A DNA stretch of 64,000 nucleotides from DATAAP01 sp041690495 (GCA_041690495.1 JAWLHE010000006.1:248001-312000); one strand, 5' to 3'. Positions 44,724 through 53,938 are shown, numbered from the stretch's first letter. A program made the numbers and translations. Notes: generated by a model from the letters alone, not told the origin.

Positions 44724-45434
44724 TCATTTCCGCCGCTTCACCACGTTCCAGTTTCCGACGCCCCTCCCGCGCCCGGCACGCCGCGCGCGGCACCTGATGT
44801 CGAGCCAGTTCGGATCGCGGCCGCCCCGATAGGGCGCCGCTACGGCCTTGCTCACGATTCCCTCGGCGCCGATCTCGCAAAGGTGCGCATAGAGCGGCGC
44901 CGGATCGCCTTCGAGGTGGTCGCAATACCGGATGCGCGTGCCCGTCAACGGCGCGAGCAGGTCGCGCAGGCATTCCTTGCGGGACAGCAGCGGCCGCGGC
45001 CGCAGGTCCACGCCGTCCACGTAGAGAAGATCGAAGGCGAAGTAGATCAGGCTCTCGTAGGCGCCTGCCTCGATCGCGCGGTGCAGGTTGTCGAACCGCG
45101 CCACCCCGCTGTCATCCTGCGCGCCGATCTCGCCGTCGACGATCGCGTCGTGGTCCCTGAGCAGCAGCAGTTCCGCGGCGATGCGATGGAAGCGTCTGGT
45201 CACGTCGCGGTGACTGCGGCTCAACAGGCGCACCTTGCCCCCGCAGATCACGGCGGCGCATCGGAGCCCGTCATGCCTGATCTCGTGAATCCAGCTCGGG
45301 CCGCTCGGTGCCGCCTTTGCCATCACCGGGGCGGTCAGCTCGAACGACTCGGAAAGCGCCGCCACACCTCCGTGGCGAGAGCCTTCGAACCCGCTGGATG
45401 CAGGACCTGCCCCGCTACGCTTCGCCCGTCCCAT
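44724..45434 (-). CDS. DNA-ligase-like (LigD adenylation domain) protein lacking the catalytic lysine
   Basis: 236 residues corresponding only to the adenylation domain of ATP-dependent ligases of the LigD type; no OB-fold follows. Motif III (DAIVDGEI), IIIa (YFAFDLLYVDG) and IV (EGIVSK, K196) are intact. Motif I reads EIRHDG, with R53 where the AMP-accepting lysine must be. Motif V reads WLDIRC, with D212 and R214 in place of the two lysines. Ligation is therefore not expected. It may be a decaying gene, as its neighbour is, or a non-catalytic nick-binding protein. The start is uncertain. Confidence 0.75.
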   Translation of the reverse strand: MGRAKRSGAGPASSGFEGSRHGGVAALSESFELTAPVMAKAAPSGPSWIHEIRHDGLRCAAVICGGKVRLLSRSHRDVTRRFHRIAAELLLLRDHDAIVDGEIGAQDDSGVARFDNLHRAIEAGAYESLIYFAFDLLYVDGVDLRPRPLLSRKECLRDLLAPLTGTRIRYCDHLEGDPAPLYAHLCEIGAEGIVSKAVAAPYRGGRDPNWLDIRCRARRAGRGRGVGNWNVVKRRK

Positions 45435-45789
45435 CTTCGAAGAAACGCCGTTTCCGCCCGTTCGGTTTCAACTCAAGCGATTCATGCCGGTGCGGTTGAA
45501 TCGGCCAGGTGGCAGCGATATCGGACGTGCGCATGACCGGCAGTCCGGCGATACCCGGTCCCCGGACGCGCAGCAAAGATTGGCCAAGAGCATAATATGC
45601 CCCCGCAGGGGGCACGGTGAAGAGCCGCAAGCGGGCCGTTGCCGCCGGCTTGTATGAAGCACGGATGCGTGGCCCCCGCGCCTGTCCCATGGTCCGGGTC
45701 GTGGCGTCGCCGGACCGGCGAACCGCGGCCCAGAGCACGAAAGCGCGGCAGTAATTGAAATCCCGCCCGCGCGTGTGGCATGACACCGC
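45435..45789. other. 355-base gap with no gene recognised
   Basis: Between the ligase-like gene and the MBOAT gene, which are divergent. Several frames are open because of the base composition, but none has protein-like composition, a credible ribosome binding site or a family match that I can see. Promoters for both genes should lie here; I could not pick convincing hexamers. Confidence 0.5.
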
Positions 45790-47157
45790 GTGCTCTTCAA
45801 CAGCCACGTCTTCCTGCTCGCATTCCTGCCGCTGGCGCTCGCCGGCTATTACGGCCTGCGGCTCGGCGAGGCCGGCCGTGTCTGGTACCTGGTGGCGATC
45901 TCGCTCGTCTTTTACGGATTCTGGAACGTCTGGTTTGTGCCGCTGCTGGTCGCCTCGACCGCCGCCAACTGGCTCGCGGCGTGGGTCTTCCATCGCCGGG
46001 GGGTGCGCCCCATCCTCGCGGCGGCGATCGCCGGCAATCTGGCGGTGCTGGCCCTGTTCAAGTATCTCGGCTTCTTCACCACCATCGCCAACGACGCGCT
46101 CGGAACCGGCTTCCCGGTGATCGAGCTGGCGTTGCCGCTCGGCATCAGCTTCTTCACCTTCCACCACATCATCTATATGGCGGACGCCGCGCGGGGCGGC
46201 GCGCCGCTCTACGGCTTTCGCGACTACGCACTCTACATCACCCTCTTCCCGCAGATCCTCGCGGGCCCGCTGGTCCGTCACAGCGAGATCGTGCACCAGT
46301 TCCGCGACGACCCGCGGCGGCCCGGCCTCGAGGAGCGGATCTCGCGCGGGCTCGTGCGGCTCATCATCGGACTTGCCGAGAAGATATTCATCGCGGACGG
46401 CATCGCCCGGAAGATCAATCCCCTGTTCGAGAAGGTCGCCGCCGGCGAGACGCTGACGACGGCCGAGGCGTGGGTGGCCATGCTCGGCTTCACCTTCCAG
46501 ATCTTTTTCGACTTCGCCGGCTACACCGACATGGCGATCGGGCTTGCGCTGATGTTCGGATTCGTCCTGCCGGAGAATTTCAAGAAGCCGTACAGCGCGG
46601 CGAGCCTGCAGGATTTCTGGCGGCGCTGGCACATGACGCTATCACGCTTCCTGCGTGACTATCTCTACATCCCTCTCGGCGGCAGCCGCTTCGGCCTGGT
46701 GCAGCAGATCGCCGCCCTGATGGCGACGATGCTGCTCGGCGGACTGTGGCACGGCGCCGGATGGAACTTCATCATCTGGGGTGGGCTGCACGGGGCGGGA
46801 CTCGTCGCCGGCGTGCTGTGGCGCCGCGCCGGCATGACGATGCCGTACGCTCTTGGCGTCGTTCTCACATTCCTGTTCGTGGTCGTGACCTGGGTATTCT
46901 TCCGGGCCGGCACGTTCGGCGAGGCGGCAAGCATCCTGGGCTCGATGGCCGGCGCTGCCGAATTCGGTCGCCTCAAGGGATGGGAGCTGATCGCCCTCGC
47001 CGCCGTGATCGCCATCTTCCTGCCGACGGCGCAGCGACTGGCCGACCTGGCGACCGAGCGCGCGGCACTGGCCGCCGCTGCGGCGCTCGCCACCTTCCTC
47101 ACCCTGGTGCAGCTCAACCAGGGTCGCAGCTATGAATTCATCTACTTCCAGTTCTGA
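45790..47157 (+). CDS. MBOAT-family O-acyltransferase (AlgI-like)
   Basis: 455 residues, about 11-12 membrane segments. The GTG start gives MLFNSHVFLLAFLPLAL, the standard AlgI-family opening. KYLGFF, the LPLGISFFTFHHIIY stretch, FDFAGYTDMAIG and the catalytic-histidine region DFWRRWHMTLSRFLRDYLYIPLGG and GGLWHGAGW are present. It moves acetyl groups across the membrane to a periplasmic acceptor, probably an exopolysaccharide. Its 3' end overlaps the next gene by 26 bases. Confidence 0.94.
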   Translation: MLFNSHVFLLAFLPLALAGYYGLRLGEAGRVWYLVAISLVFYGFWNVWFVPLLVASTAANWLAAWVFHRRGVRPILAAAIAGNLAVLALFKYLGFFTTIANDALGTGFPVIELALPLGISFFTFHHIIYMADAARGGAPLYGFRDYALYITLFPQILAGPLVRHSEIVHQFRDDPRRPGLEERISRGLVRLIIGLAEKIFIADGIARKINPLFEKVAAGETLTTAEAWVAMLGFTFQIFFDFAGYTDMAIGLALMFGFVLPENFKKPYSAASLQDFWRRWHMTLSRFLRDYLYIPLGGSRFGLVQQIAALMATMLLGGLWHGAGWNFIIWGGLHGAGLVAGVLWRRAGMTMPYALGVVLTFLFVVVTWVFFRAGTFGEAASILGSMAGAAEFGRLKGWELIALAAVIAIFLPTAQRLADLATERAALAAAAALATFLTLVQLNQGRSYEFIYFQF

Positions 47158-48142
47158 AGCCGGCTGGCGCCGCTTCCTGCGCGTCTACGCAGGAACGCTC
47201 CTCGCGCTTGGCGCGGTCGCCTACGCGCTGGTGCTGGCGATCGATCCGTACAATACCGGCCGCTTCACGCCGTTCGACCGCATCGTCGTCGGCAGCATGG
47301 GACCGCGCTTCGAGCATGTGGGCCTCGCCCGCAATCCGGATTTCGACAGCGCGGTGTTCGGCAATTCGACCGGGCAGCTCGTCGATCCGGCGCGGATCGG
47401 CGCGCTCGCCGGCGGGCGCTTCGTCAGCCTGACCGCCGGCGGCACCGGGCCGGTGGAGCAGCTCGCGACCATGAAATTCTTCCGGCTCAATCACGCGCAG
47501 CCCGGCGCGCTGATCGTGACGATGGATACGAGCTGGTGCCAGGACGACAGCTTTTTCGCACGCGACAGGATCAATCATCCCTTCCCGTTCTGGCTCTACG
47601 ACGACGACCCGCTCGCCTATCTGGCAGAGGTGATGACCTTCCGGACGATCACATTCAGCCGGCGCAAAGTGTTGCGCTTGCTCGGGCGGCGCCCCGGCCC
47701 CGAGCGAGCCGACGGCTACGACGATTTCGAGAAGGGCCGGATGTGGCGCTACGAGGAAGCATGGGCGCGGCTCGGCCCCGACCGCCGCCTCGCCGTCGAT
47801 GCACCCGGCGCGGCGCCGGCGCGCGAAGAGAGCTTTGCAGCACTCGACGAGCTCGATCGAGTCATCGCCGGCGCCACCGCCACGAAAGTCGTCCTCGCCT
47901 TCATGCCGCAATACGCCGGGACCCTGCCCGCCGCGGCATCTCCCGAGGGCCGCCGTCTTGCACTATGCAAAGCGCGCGCGGCCAGGATCGCGCGCGAACG
48001 CGAGCGCGTCGCCGTCATCGACATGATGGTCGATGCGCCCGAGACCCGTGCGGTCGAGAATTTCTGGGACCCTCTGCACTACCGCAGCCATGTCGCCCGG
48101 GAAATCGAGGACCGGATCGCGGCCCGGCTGCGCATGTTGTAG
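47132..48142 (+). CDS. Membrane-anchored SGNH-like partner of the MBOAT protein
   Basis: 336 residues. A single N-terminal signal anchor (about 15-36), then a periplasmic domain with VFGNSTGQ near residue 75 as a candidate nucleophile block and WDPLHYR near the C-terminus as the Asp-x-x-His block of SGNH hydrolases (AlgJ/AlgX-like). Such proteins take the acetyl group from the MBOAT partner and place it on the glycan. Family assignment rests on the motif positions and on the gene overlap, so it is moderate. Confidence 0.7.
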   Translation: MNSSTSSSEAGWRRFLRVYAGTLLALGAVAYALVLAIDPYNTGRFTPFDRIVVGSMGPRFEHVGLARNPDFDSAVFGNSTGQLVDPARIGALAGGRFVSLTAGGTGPVEQLATMKFFRLNHAQPGALIVTMDTSWCQDDSFFARDRINHPFPFWLYDDDPLAYLAEVMTFRTITFSRRKVLRLLGRRPGPERADGYDDFEKGRMWRYEEAWARLGPDRRLAVDAPGAAPAREESFAALDELDRVIAGATATKVVLAFMPQYAGTLPAAASPEGRRLALCKARAARIARERERVAVIDMMVDAPETRAVENFWDPLHYRSHVAREIEDRIAARLRML

Positions 48143-48376
48143 GGGTCTGCCAGCAAGCTGGACCATCCGGATTACGCCGGTTCGCTGCCGCCGTGGCCCG
48201 TATGCAACGGCCGGCCGTGATCGCCAAAAAGGCGGGGAACGGCGCGCCGGGGGCGGTGTTAACGAGCATCGAGCAGGCGGGCGGCGGGCCTGACGCAACG
48301 GAGGAGCCGGGCCGCCCTTAAGCCCTGCCGGATGCCGATCCACTGGAGTCCTGACGATGCGCCAGCAGAGGTGGAC

Positions 48377-48592
48377 ATGTCTTCGCACGAATCAGTGGCC
48401 AACCAGGCAGCCCTGAACGCCTTCGTCAAAGCCCGCGCCGAAGGCCGCGCCTATGGGCTGGCCCTCAACATCGCCATCACGGTCTGGTTCGCCCGCTGCC
48501 CGTGGGCGGACGGCCGCGACGCCCGCACGCGCGTGCTCGAACTCGTGCAGGACCTCGAGACAGCGGGAGCCGATCCGGCGCAGCTCGACTGA
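48377..48592 (+). CDS. Small hypothetical protein, paralogue of the one at 61948
   Basis: 71 residues from ATG 48377, which has GAGG 5-6 bases upstream; an in-frame ATG at 48332 lacks a site. The product begins MSSHESVANQAALNAFVKAR and has a central hydrophobic helix with W. The small protein at 61948-62169 shares QAALNA[FY]V, the spacing to an A..W helix and an Ala/Arg-rich C-terminal helix. Two such copies in one window argue that both are real genes. Function unknown. Confidence 0.6.
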   Translation: MSSHESVANQAALNAFVKARAEGRAYGLALNIAITVWFARCPWADGRDARTRVLELVQDLETAGADPAQLD

Positions 48593-48743
48593 GCGGCGGG
48601 ACACGCAGGCCCGACGGCTGTTCGCCGCGGGCCGGGCGCGGCCGACGCAGTCTGCCTGCCGAGGCCGCGACGAGCCGGAATACCGAACACCCGGCGGAGC
48701 GTGACCGCCATTCGTAAACCGGTCGGGTTCAGCGGCACCGATC

Positions 48744-48778
48744 AAGGGCGGGTCCGGAGGACCTGCCCTTATTTCTTT
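48744..48778 (+). terminator. Hairpin between converging genes
   Basis: AAGGGCGGGTCC-GGA-GGACCTGCCCTT, 12-base arms with one G:U pair, followed on the plus strand by ATTTCTTT. It overlaps the stop codon of the receiver gene on the other strand and could serve both transcripts. Confidence 0.6.
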
Positions 48779-49233
48779 CCGGGCGGGCAACGGAGTCCAA
48801 GCACGCCGAGGATCGCGGCCTCGATCTGATCGGGCGTGAAGGGCTTGAGGACGACGGGAGAGCCGAGCTGCGCGATCCGCTCCAGAACCGACGGCTCGTC
48901 ATTCCCCGTCACGAACACGACCGGGATGCGGCACGACTTGCGAATTCGCGATGCTGCATCGATGCCGTCCATCGAGCCGAACAGCCGCACGTCCATCAGC
49001 ACGACGTCGGGGCGCAGGCGCCCCACGCGCCGCACCGCTTCGGCAGGAACCGAGGTCTGGGCAACCACGGTGCCGCCGCGTCCCGTGACGACGCAGCTCA
49101 GATCGAGCGCCGCCAGCGCATTGTCCTCGACGATCAGGACGCGGATCGGCCGCCCGCCGGCCGTGAGCGCGCGTTCCGGTTCACGCGACCCGACCTCCAG
49201 TGCCCCGTTGCCGTCGTAGGCCTCCTCGTGCAC
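48769..49233 (-). CDS. Receiver-domain protein
   Basis: 154 residues if translated from GTG 49233, which follows a run of six G residues; the start is uncertain. A polar N-terminal extension of about 28 residues precedes one REC domain with acidic residues VEDN, phospho-acceptor D81 (VLMDVRLFG), VTGND and K in VVLKPFTP. No output domain. This architecture (CheY-like, with VRL after the Asp) is common for regulators paired with HWE/HisKA_2 kinases, so the kinase at 40154 is a possible, non-adjacent partner. Confidence 0.88.
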   Translation of the reverse strand: MHEEAYDGNGALEVGSREPERALTAGGRPIRVLIVEDNALAALDLSCVVTGRGGTVVAQTSVPAEAVRRVGRLRPDVVLMDVRLFGSMDGIDAASRIRKSCRIPVVFVTGNDEPSVLERIAQLGSPVVLKPFTPDQIEAAILGVLGLRCPPGKK

Positions 49234-49352
49234 ACGCCCCCCTGCCCTCGTTTCGGACCGCGGCGTCAATCCGCTTTCCCTGCAGCATGCCACGATCCGT
49301 CCACCGCCGCACGTCGAGAACGCAAGATCGCCGGACCGCGCCAGGGTGCGCC

Positions 49353-50645
49353 CTATCGCCCTGAAAGTGCCGCGGGCATCGGTCCGCCGGTGGCCCAGTC
49401 GAGCAGCTCGATCGTGTGCACGACCGGGATGCGCGTGGCGCCGGCGATCTGCGTCATACAGCCGATATTGCCGGAGGCGATGACGTCAGGTGCCACGCTC
49501 TCGATATTTGCGACCTTGCGGTCGCGCAGCTGTCCGGCGATTTCCGGCTGCAGCAGGTTGTAGGTGCCGGCCGAGCCGCAACACAGATGCGCCTCGGGGA
49601 TGTCCCTCACCGTGAAGCCCGCCGCGGCGAGCAGCGCCTTCGGCTCGCGCGTGATATTCTGGCCGTGCTGCAGCGAGCACGCCGACTGATAGGCGACCAC
49701 CATGCCGCCGGGCTGCGCCGGGGCCCGCAGCCCGAGCTCGGCCAGCACCTCGCTGATGTCGCGTGCCGCGGCGGAAACCCGCGCCGCGCGTCCGGACCAG
49801 TCGGGATCGGTGCGAAACATGAAGCCGTAATCCTTGACCATCGTGCCGCAGCCCGACGCGTTGATGACGATGCGGTCGGGTCCCTGCCCATCATGGAGAT
49901 TTGTCCAGGCCGCGATATTGGCGCGCGCCATTGCGTGCGCGGCGCTCTCCTGGCCGAGATGATGGGTGAGCGCGCCGCAGCAGCCGGCGCCTTCGGCGAC
50001 CGTCACCTCGCAGCCGTGGCGCGTCAGCACGCGGATCGTCGCCTCATTGATCTGCGGGCTCAGAACCTGCTGCGCGCAGCCGGTCAGCAGCGCCACGCGC
50101 AGCCTTGTCTCGCCCTCGGCCGGGTAGACCCGCGGCACGCTCGATTGCGAGGGGCCGGGCAGGCGCGCCGGCGCCAGCCGCAGCATCGCGCCGACGCGTC
50201 CGGGCAGCAATCTCCCGAACGGTCTGGCCAGCATCGCGCCAACCAGCGCCAGGCGGAACAGTCCCGGCCGCGGCAGCACCGCGCCGAGCACGCGGCGCAA
50301 GGCGCGCTCGAATGGCGGGCGCGTATACGTCTCCTCGATATGCGCGCGCGCCTGATCGACGAGATGCATGTAATGCACGCCCGAAGGGCATGTCGTCATG
50401 CACGCGAGACACGACAGGCAGCGGTCGATGTGCTTGACGGTCCGCGCATCGGCGGCGCGGCCCTTCTCCAGCATGTCCTTGATCAGGTAGATGCGGCCGC
50501 GAGGGCTGTCGAGCTCGTCGCCGAGCAGAACGTAGGTCGGGCAGGTTGCGGTGCAGAACCCGCAATGCACGCAGGCGCGCAGGATCCTGTCGGCTTCCTT
50601 GATGTCAGGATCGGCGAGCTGCGCGAGCGTAAAGTTGGTTTGCAT
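49353..50645 (-). CDS. glcF: Glycolate oxidase iron-sulfur subunit
   Basis: 430 residues. Two 4Fe-4S motifs near the N-terminus (CVHCGFCTATCPT and CLSCLACMTTCPSG) and two CCG-type cysteine-rich domains (GAGCCGALTHH, HLCCGSAGTY). It carries electrons from the GlcD flavoprotein to the respiratory chain. ATG 50645 is the first in-frame start before the first cluster; it is two bases from the glcE stop, so the genes are coupled. Confidence 0.95.
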   Translation of the reverse strand: MQTNFTLAQLADPDIKEADRILRACVHCGFCTATCPTYVLLGDELDSPRGRIYLIKDMLEKGRAADARTVKHIDRCLSCLACMTTCPSGVHYMHLVDQARAHIEETYTRPPFERALRRVLGAVLPRPGLFRLALVGAMLARPFGRLLPGRVGAMLRLAPARLPGPSQSSVPRVYPAEGETRLRVALLTGCAQQVLSPQINEATIRVLTRHGCEVTVAEGAGCCGALTHHLGQESAAHAMARANIAAWTNLHDGQGPDRIVINASGCGTMVKDYGFMFRTDPDWSGRAARVSAAARDISEVLAELGLRAPAQPGGMVVAYQSACSLQHGQNITREPKALLAAAGFTVRDIPEAHLCCGSAGTYNLLQPEIAGQLRDRKVANIESVAPDVIASGNIGCMTQIAGATRIPVVHTIELLDWATGGPMPAALSGR

Positions 50646-50647
50646 CG

Positions 50648-51871
50648 CTACACGCCCGCGTACATGCGGCCGGGATTGAGGATGCGCCTCGGATCGAATC
50701 CGTCCTTGACGCGGGCGCTGAGAGCTCCGAGCGCTCCGGTCTGCGGCTCGAATACCGGCACGGCGGCGCGCAGCGCGTCGGGCGCGCGGAAGAGCGTGGC
50801 GTGGCCGCCGCTCGTCGCGACCGCATTGCGGATGGCGTCGGCACCGCCGTCCTCCGCCGCACCAGCGGCGAGCCAGACCAGTCCGCCGCCCCAGTCGTAA
50901 AAGAACTCCACGTCGCGCACTGCGGCAATCGCCGCGGCGATGCGCGCGCCCTCGGACGGCGGCACGGACAGGCGCCAGATCACGGCGCGCGAATCGGGCA
51001 GCAGCATCGCGACGTCGCGAATCGCGCGCCACAGCTTCGCGCTGTTCATGCTGTGCAGCTCCTCGAGTGCGCCGTAGGCGGCAAGACGACCGCGCAGCCC
51101 TTCGCAACGCGCAGCGACGGAAACGCCGGTGCCCTCGATACGCACCGCCGTGACCGGGCCGCCCGCATCGCGTACGTACGAGACATCCGCGCGCGAAGCG
51201 ACGCGCGCCGGCAGATGCGCGGCGGCGGAAACCTCGAACGGGCTGTTGAGCGCGTCGGCCATCGCCGCGGCGGCGCGCGCGTCGTCGAGGCCGGATATCA
51301 GCACCGTGCGCGCCTTGACGGGCGCCGGCAGCACCTTCACCGTCACCTCGTCCATCGCCGCCAGCGTCCCGAACGAGCCGGCGAGCAGCTTGCACAGGTC
51401 GTAGCCGGTGACGTTCTTGACGACCTTGCCGCCGGCCTTGAACGCCTCGCCGCGGCCCGACACGCCACTCATGCCGAGGAAATGGTCCCGCGCCGCACCG
51501 ACCTTGACGCGGCGCGGGCCGGCGAGGTTGCTCGCGATCACGCCGCCGATGGTGCCGTCGCCCGTGCTCCCGCCGAACAGCGGTGAAAGATCCGGCGGCT
51601 CAAAGCCGAGGACCTGGCGGTTCTCGTGCAGGAGGGTCTCGATCTCGCGCATCGTCGTCCCGGCGCGCGCGGTCAGCACCAGCTCCGACGGCTCGTAGCT
51701 GACGATCCCGGCGAGCCCGGAGAGATCGAGCGTGTGACTCGCCTGCAGGGGCCGGCCGACCCCGCGCTTGGAGCCGAGGCCCACCACCTCGAGCGCCGCC
51801 TCTTCGGCGGCGGCCCAGGCAATCGCGTCGCGGAGCTGCGGCGCGGTGGCAGGCTTCAATATCTCGGCCAT
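50648..51871 (-). CDS. glcE: Glycolate oxidase FAD-binding subunit
   Basis: 407 residues from ATG 51871, which overlaps the glcD stop (TGATG). An FAD_binding_4 domain with GLGSKRGVG, FGGSTGDGTIGGVIASNLAGP and KNVTGYDLCKLLAGSFGTLA. It forms the oxidase with GlcD and GlcF, converting glycolate or a similar 2-hydroxyacid to the keto acid. Confidence 0.94.
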   Translation of the reverse strand: MAEILKPATAPQLRDAIAWAAAEEAALEVVGLGSKRGVGRPLQASHTLDLSGLAGIVSYEPSELVLTARAGTTMREIETLLHENRQVLGFEPPDLSPLFGGSTGDGTIGGVIASNLAGPRRVKVGAARDHFLGMSGVSGRGEAFKAGGKVVKNVTGYDLCKLLAGSFGTLAAMDEVTVKVLPAPVKARTVLISGLDDARAAAAMADALNSPFEVSAAAHLPARVASRADVSYVRDAGGPVTAVRIEGTGVSVAARCEGLRGRLAAYGALEELHSMNSAKLWRAIRDVAMLLPDSRAVIWRLSVPPSEGARIAAAIAAVRDVEFFYDWGGGLVWLAAGAAEDGGADAIRNAVATSGGHATLFRAPDALRAAVPVFEPQTGALGALSARVKDGFDPRRILNPGRMYAGV

Positions 51872-53358
51872 CAGAATCGCGGCAGGTCGGGGAACGGAAG
51901 CTGGCCGCGGTGGACATGCATCCGGCCGAGCTCGGCACAGCGATGCAGCACCGGAAACAGCTTGCCGGGATTGAGCAGGCCCTGCGGGTCGAATGCGCAT
52001 TTGAGACGCTGCTGCTGGGAAAGGTCCGCTTCGCTGAACATGGTGCCCATCAGGTCGCGCTTCTCGACGCCGACGCCGTGCTCGCCGGTCAGCACGCCGC
52101 CGACCTCGACGCAGAGCCTGAGGATGTCAGCGCCGAGGCGCTCGGCCGCCTCCACCTCGCCGGGCTTGTTGGCGTCGAACAGGATCAGCGGGTGGAGATT
52201 GCCGTCGCCGGCATGAAAAACGTTGGCGACGCGCAGGCCGTGCTGATCGCCCAGCGCGGCGATGCGGTCCAGCACATGCGCGAGCTCCTTGCGCGGGATC
52301 GTCCCGTCCATGCACATGTAGTCGGGCGAGATGCGGCCGACCGCGGGGAATGCCGCCTTGCGGCCCGCCCAGAAGCGCGCGCGCTCCTCCTCGCTGTTGC
52401 TGACGCGCGCGTAGACGGCGCCCTGCTCGCGCGCGATCGCCTCGACCGCCGCGATCAGCTCGTCGACTTCGGCGGCCGGGCCGTCGAGTTCGACGATCAG
52501 CAGCGATTCGACGTCGAGCGGATAGCCTGCCTGCACGAATGCCTCGGCGGCATGGATCGCCGGGCGGTCCATCATTTCCATCCCGCCAGGAATGATGCCG
52601 GCGGCAATGATCGCGGCGACGCCGCTGCCGCCGGATGCAACCGTCGGGAATCCGAGCAGCACGGCGCGCGCCGTCTCGGGCTTCGGCAGGATGCGCACCG
52701 TGACCTCGGTCACCACGCAGAGCAGGCCCTCGGAGCCGGTGACGACGCCGAGCAGGTCGTAGCCGCCGGCGTCGAAATGCTTGCCGCCGAGCCGCACGAC
52801 CTCCCCGTCCATCAGCACCAGCTCGACCCCGAGCACGTTGTTGGTGGTCAGGCCGTATTTGAGACAGTGCACGCCGCCCGAGTTCTCCGCGACATTGCCG
52901 CCGATGGTGCAGGCAATCTGGCTCGACGGATCGGGCGCGTAATAGAAGCCTTCATGCGCCACGGCGTTGCTAATGCCGAGATTGGTGACGCCGGGCTGCA
53001 CCACGGCGCAGCGGTTGGCGAAGTCGAGCTCGAGCACCCTGTTGAACTTGCCCATGCCGAGCAGCACGCCGTCGCCCAGCGGCAGCGCGCCGCCGGAGAG
53101 CCCGGTGCCGGCACCGCGCGGCACCACCTTGATTCCCTGGTCGTGGCAGTAGCGCAGCACGTCCGAAACCTGCGCCGTCGTCGACGGCAGGCAGACGACC
53201 ATCGGCAGCTGGCGATAGATGTTGAGCCCGTCGCACTCGTATGCGCGCAGTTCCTCCTCGGCGTCGATCACGCCCTCGCCCGGCACGATCGCACGCAGGG
53301 CGGCGACGATTTCGGCGCGGCGTGCGAGCACGGCCTGGTCCGGCGCCGGCATCCTCAT
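51871..53358 (-). CDS. glcD: Glycolate oxidase FAD-linked catalytic subunit
   Basis: 495 residues. The FAD-binding domain shows PRGAGTGLSGGALP and CTIGGNVAENSGGVHCLKYG. The FAD-oxidase C-domain shows NVFHAGDGNLHPLI and GVLTGEHGVGVEKRDLM, with catalytic histidines. First gene of glcDEF. Neither glcG nor malate synthase adjoins, and no regulator of the GlcC type is in the window. Confidence 0.95.
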   Translation of the reverse strand: MRMPAPDQAVLARRAEIVAALRAIVPGEGVIDAEEELRAYECDGLNIYRQLPMVVCLPSTTAQVSDVLRYCHDQGIKVVPRGAGTGLSGGALPLGDGVLLGMGKFNRVLELDFANRCAVVQPGVTNLGISNAVAHEGFYYAPDPSSQIACTIGGNVAENSGGVHCLKYGLTTNNVLGVELVLMDGEVVRLGGKHFDAGGYDLLGVVTGSEGLLCVVTEVTVRILPKPETARAVLLGFPTVASGGSGVAAIIAAGIIPGGMEMMDRPAIHAAEAFVQAGYPLDVESLLIVELDGPAAEVDELIAAVEAIAREQGAVYARVSNSEEERARFWAGRKAAFPAVGRISPDYMCMDGTIPRKELAHVLDRIAALGDQHGLRVANVFHAGDGNLHPLILFDANKPGEVEAAERLGADILRLCVEVGGVLTGEHGVGVEKRDLMGTMFSEADLSQQQRLKCAFDPQGLLNPGKLFPVLHRCAELGRMHVHRGQLPFPDLPRF

Positions 53359-53442
53359 GGCGCGATCTCCCGGAGGTTTCGTCTTTTCCGGCTATGACTT
53401 AGCGGTCGTATCCGGCGCTGTCCAGTAGACCCGGGCGCAAAC

Positions 53443-53473
53443 AAAAACGCGCCGGCCTCGGGCGCGGCGCGTT
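53443..53473 (-). terminator. Terminator of rpmJ
   Basis: Read on the minus strand, AACGCGCCG and CGGCGCGTT form a 9-base stem around a 10-base G/C-rich loop, followed by TTTGTTTG. It begins 26 bases after the rpmJ stop. Confidence 0.75.
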
Positions 53474-53498
53474 GCGGCAACAGGCCGAAGCTGCGCGA

Positions 53499-53624
53499 TC
53501 AGCCCTGGCGGGCCTTAAAGCGCGGATTCGTCTTGTTGATGATGTAGGTGCGGCCCTTGCGCCGGATGACCTTGCAGTTCTTGTCCCGCTTCTTCGCGGC
53601 CTTGAGCGAATTGACGACCTTCAT
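53499..53624 (-). CDS. rpmJ: Ribosomal protein L36 (bL36)
   Basis: 41 residues from ATG 53624: MKVVNSLKAAKKRDKNCK and then RRKGRTYIINKTNPRFKARQG. This is the alphaproteobacterial, zinc-free form with a single cysteine and longer C-terminus. The 28 codons of open frame before the ATG are not part of the protein. Confidence 0.95.
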   Translation of the reverse strand: MKVVNSLKAAKKRDKNCKVIRRKGRTYIINKTNPRFKARQG

Positions 53625-53791
53625 GACACGAGGCTCCGACACCGGGTTCCAAAAATGCGAAGGCGCGGCCGACGGGCGCCGCACCTCCGGAAAAGGCGGG
53701 CGGACCATACCGGCCCCGCCCCCGCCCTGTCAATCAAGCTTCAGGCCTGATTCCGCGGCCAATGTTTCCTGGTACCGCTCCGGTCCAGGGC

Positions 53792-53911
53792 TCAGCGCAG
53801 GAACAGTGGCGCCACTTCGAGACCCATCACGAACAGGGCAGCCACGACGCCCCATGCGCCGCCGCGCGCGAAGCCGTTGAGCAGGCCGTGCAGTGCAGAC
53901 ATCCGGTCCAT
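53792..53911 (-). CDS. 39-residue membrane micropeptide under a LexA-box promoter
   Basis: A short ORF: MDRMSALHGLLNGFARGG, then a hydrophobic helix (about 19-36) and stop after LFLR. The start is supported by AAGGGAGG with GGAGG exactly 7 bases before the ATG. The promoter has TTGACA, a 17-base spacer and CATTCT, and the spacer is filled by a perfect LexA box. Organisation and size parallel SOS-induced small inner-membrane peptides such as Caulobacter SidA (a division inhibitor) and E. coli TisB. I cannot claim homology. The peptide begins with a short amphipathic segment. Nothing co-directional follows before rpmJ's own coding region 167 bases away. Confidence 0.8.
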   Translation of the reverse strand: MDRMSALHGLLNGFARGGAWGVVAALFVMGLEVAPLFLR

Positions 53912-53938
53912 GATCGGTCCTCCCTTGATGACCTCACC

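Noticed and set aside
45482..45781. 99-codon frame on the minus strand in the ligase-MBOAT gap
   Set aside because: Low-complexity composition, no ribosome binding site and no recognisable domain.
49353..51395. 680-codon frame fused upstream of glcF
   Set aside because: The part before ATG 50645 is out-of-frame translation of glcE; only the GlcF portion is real.
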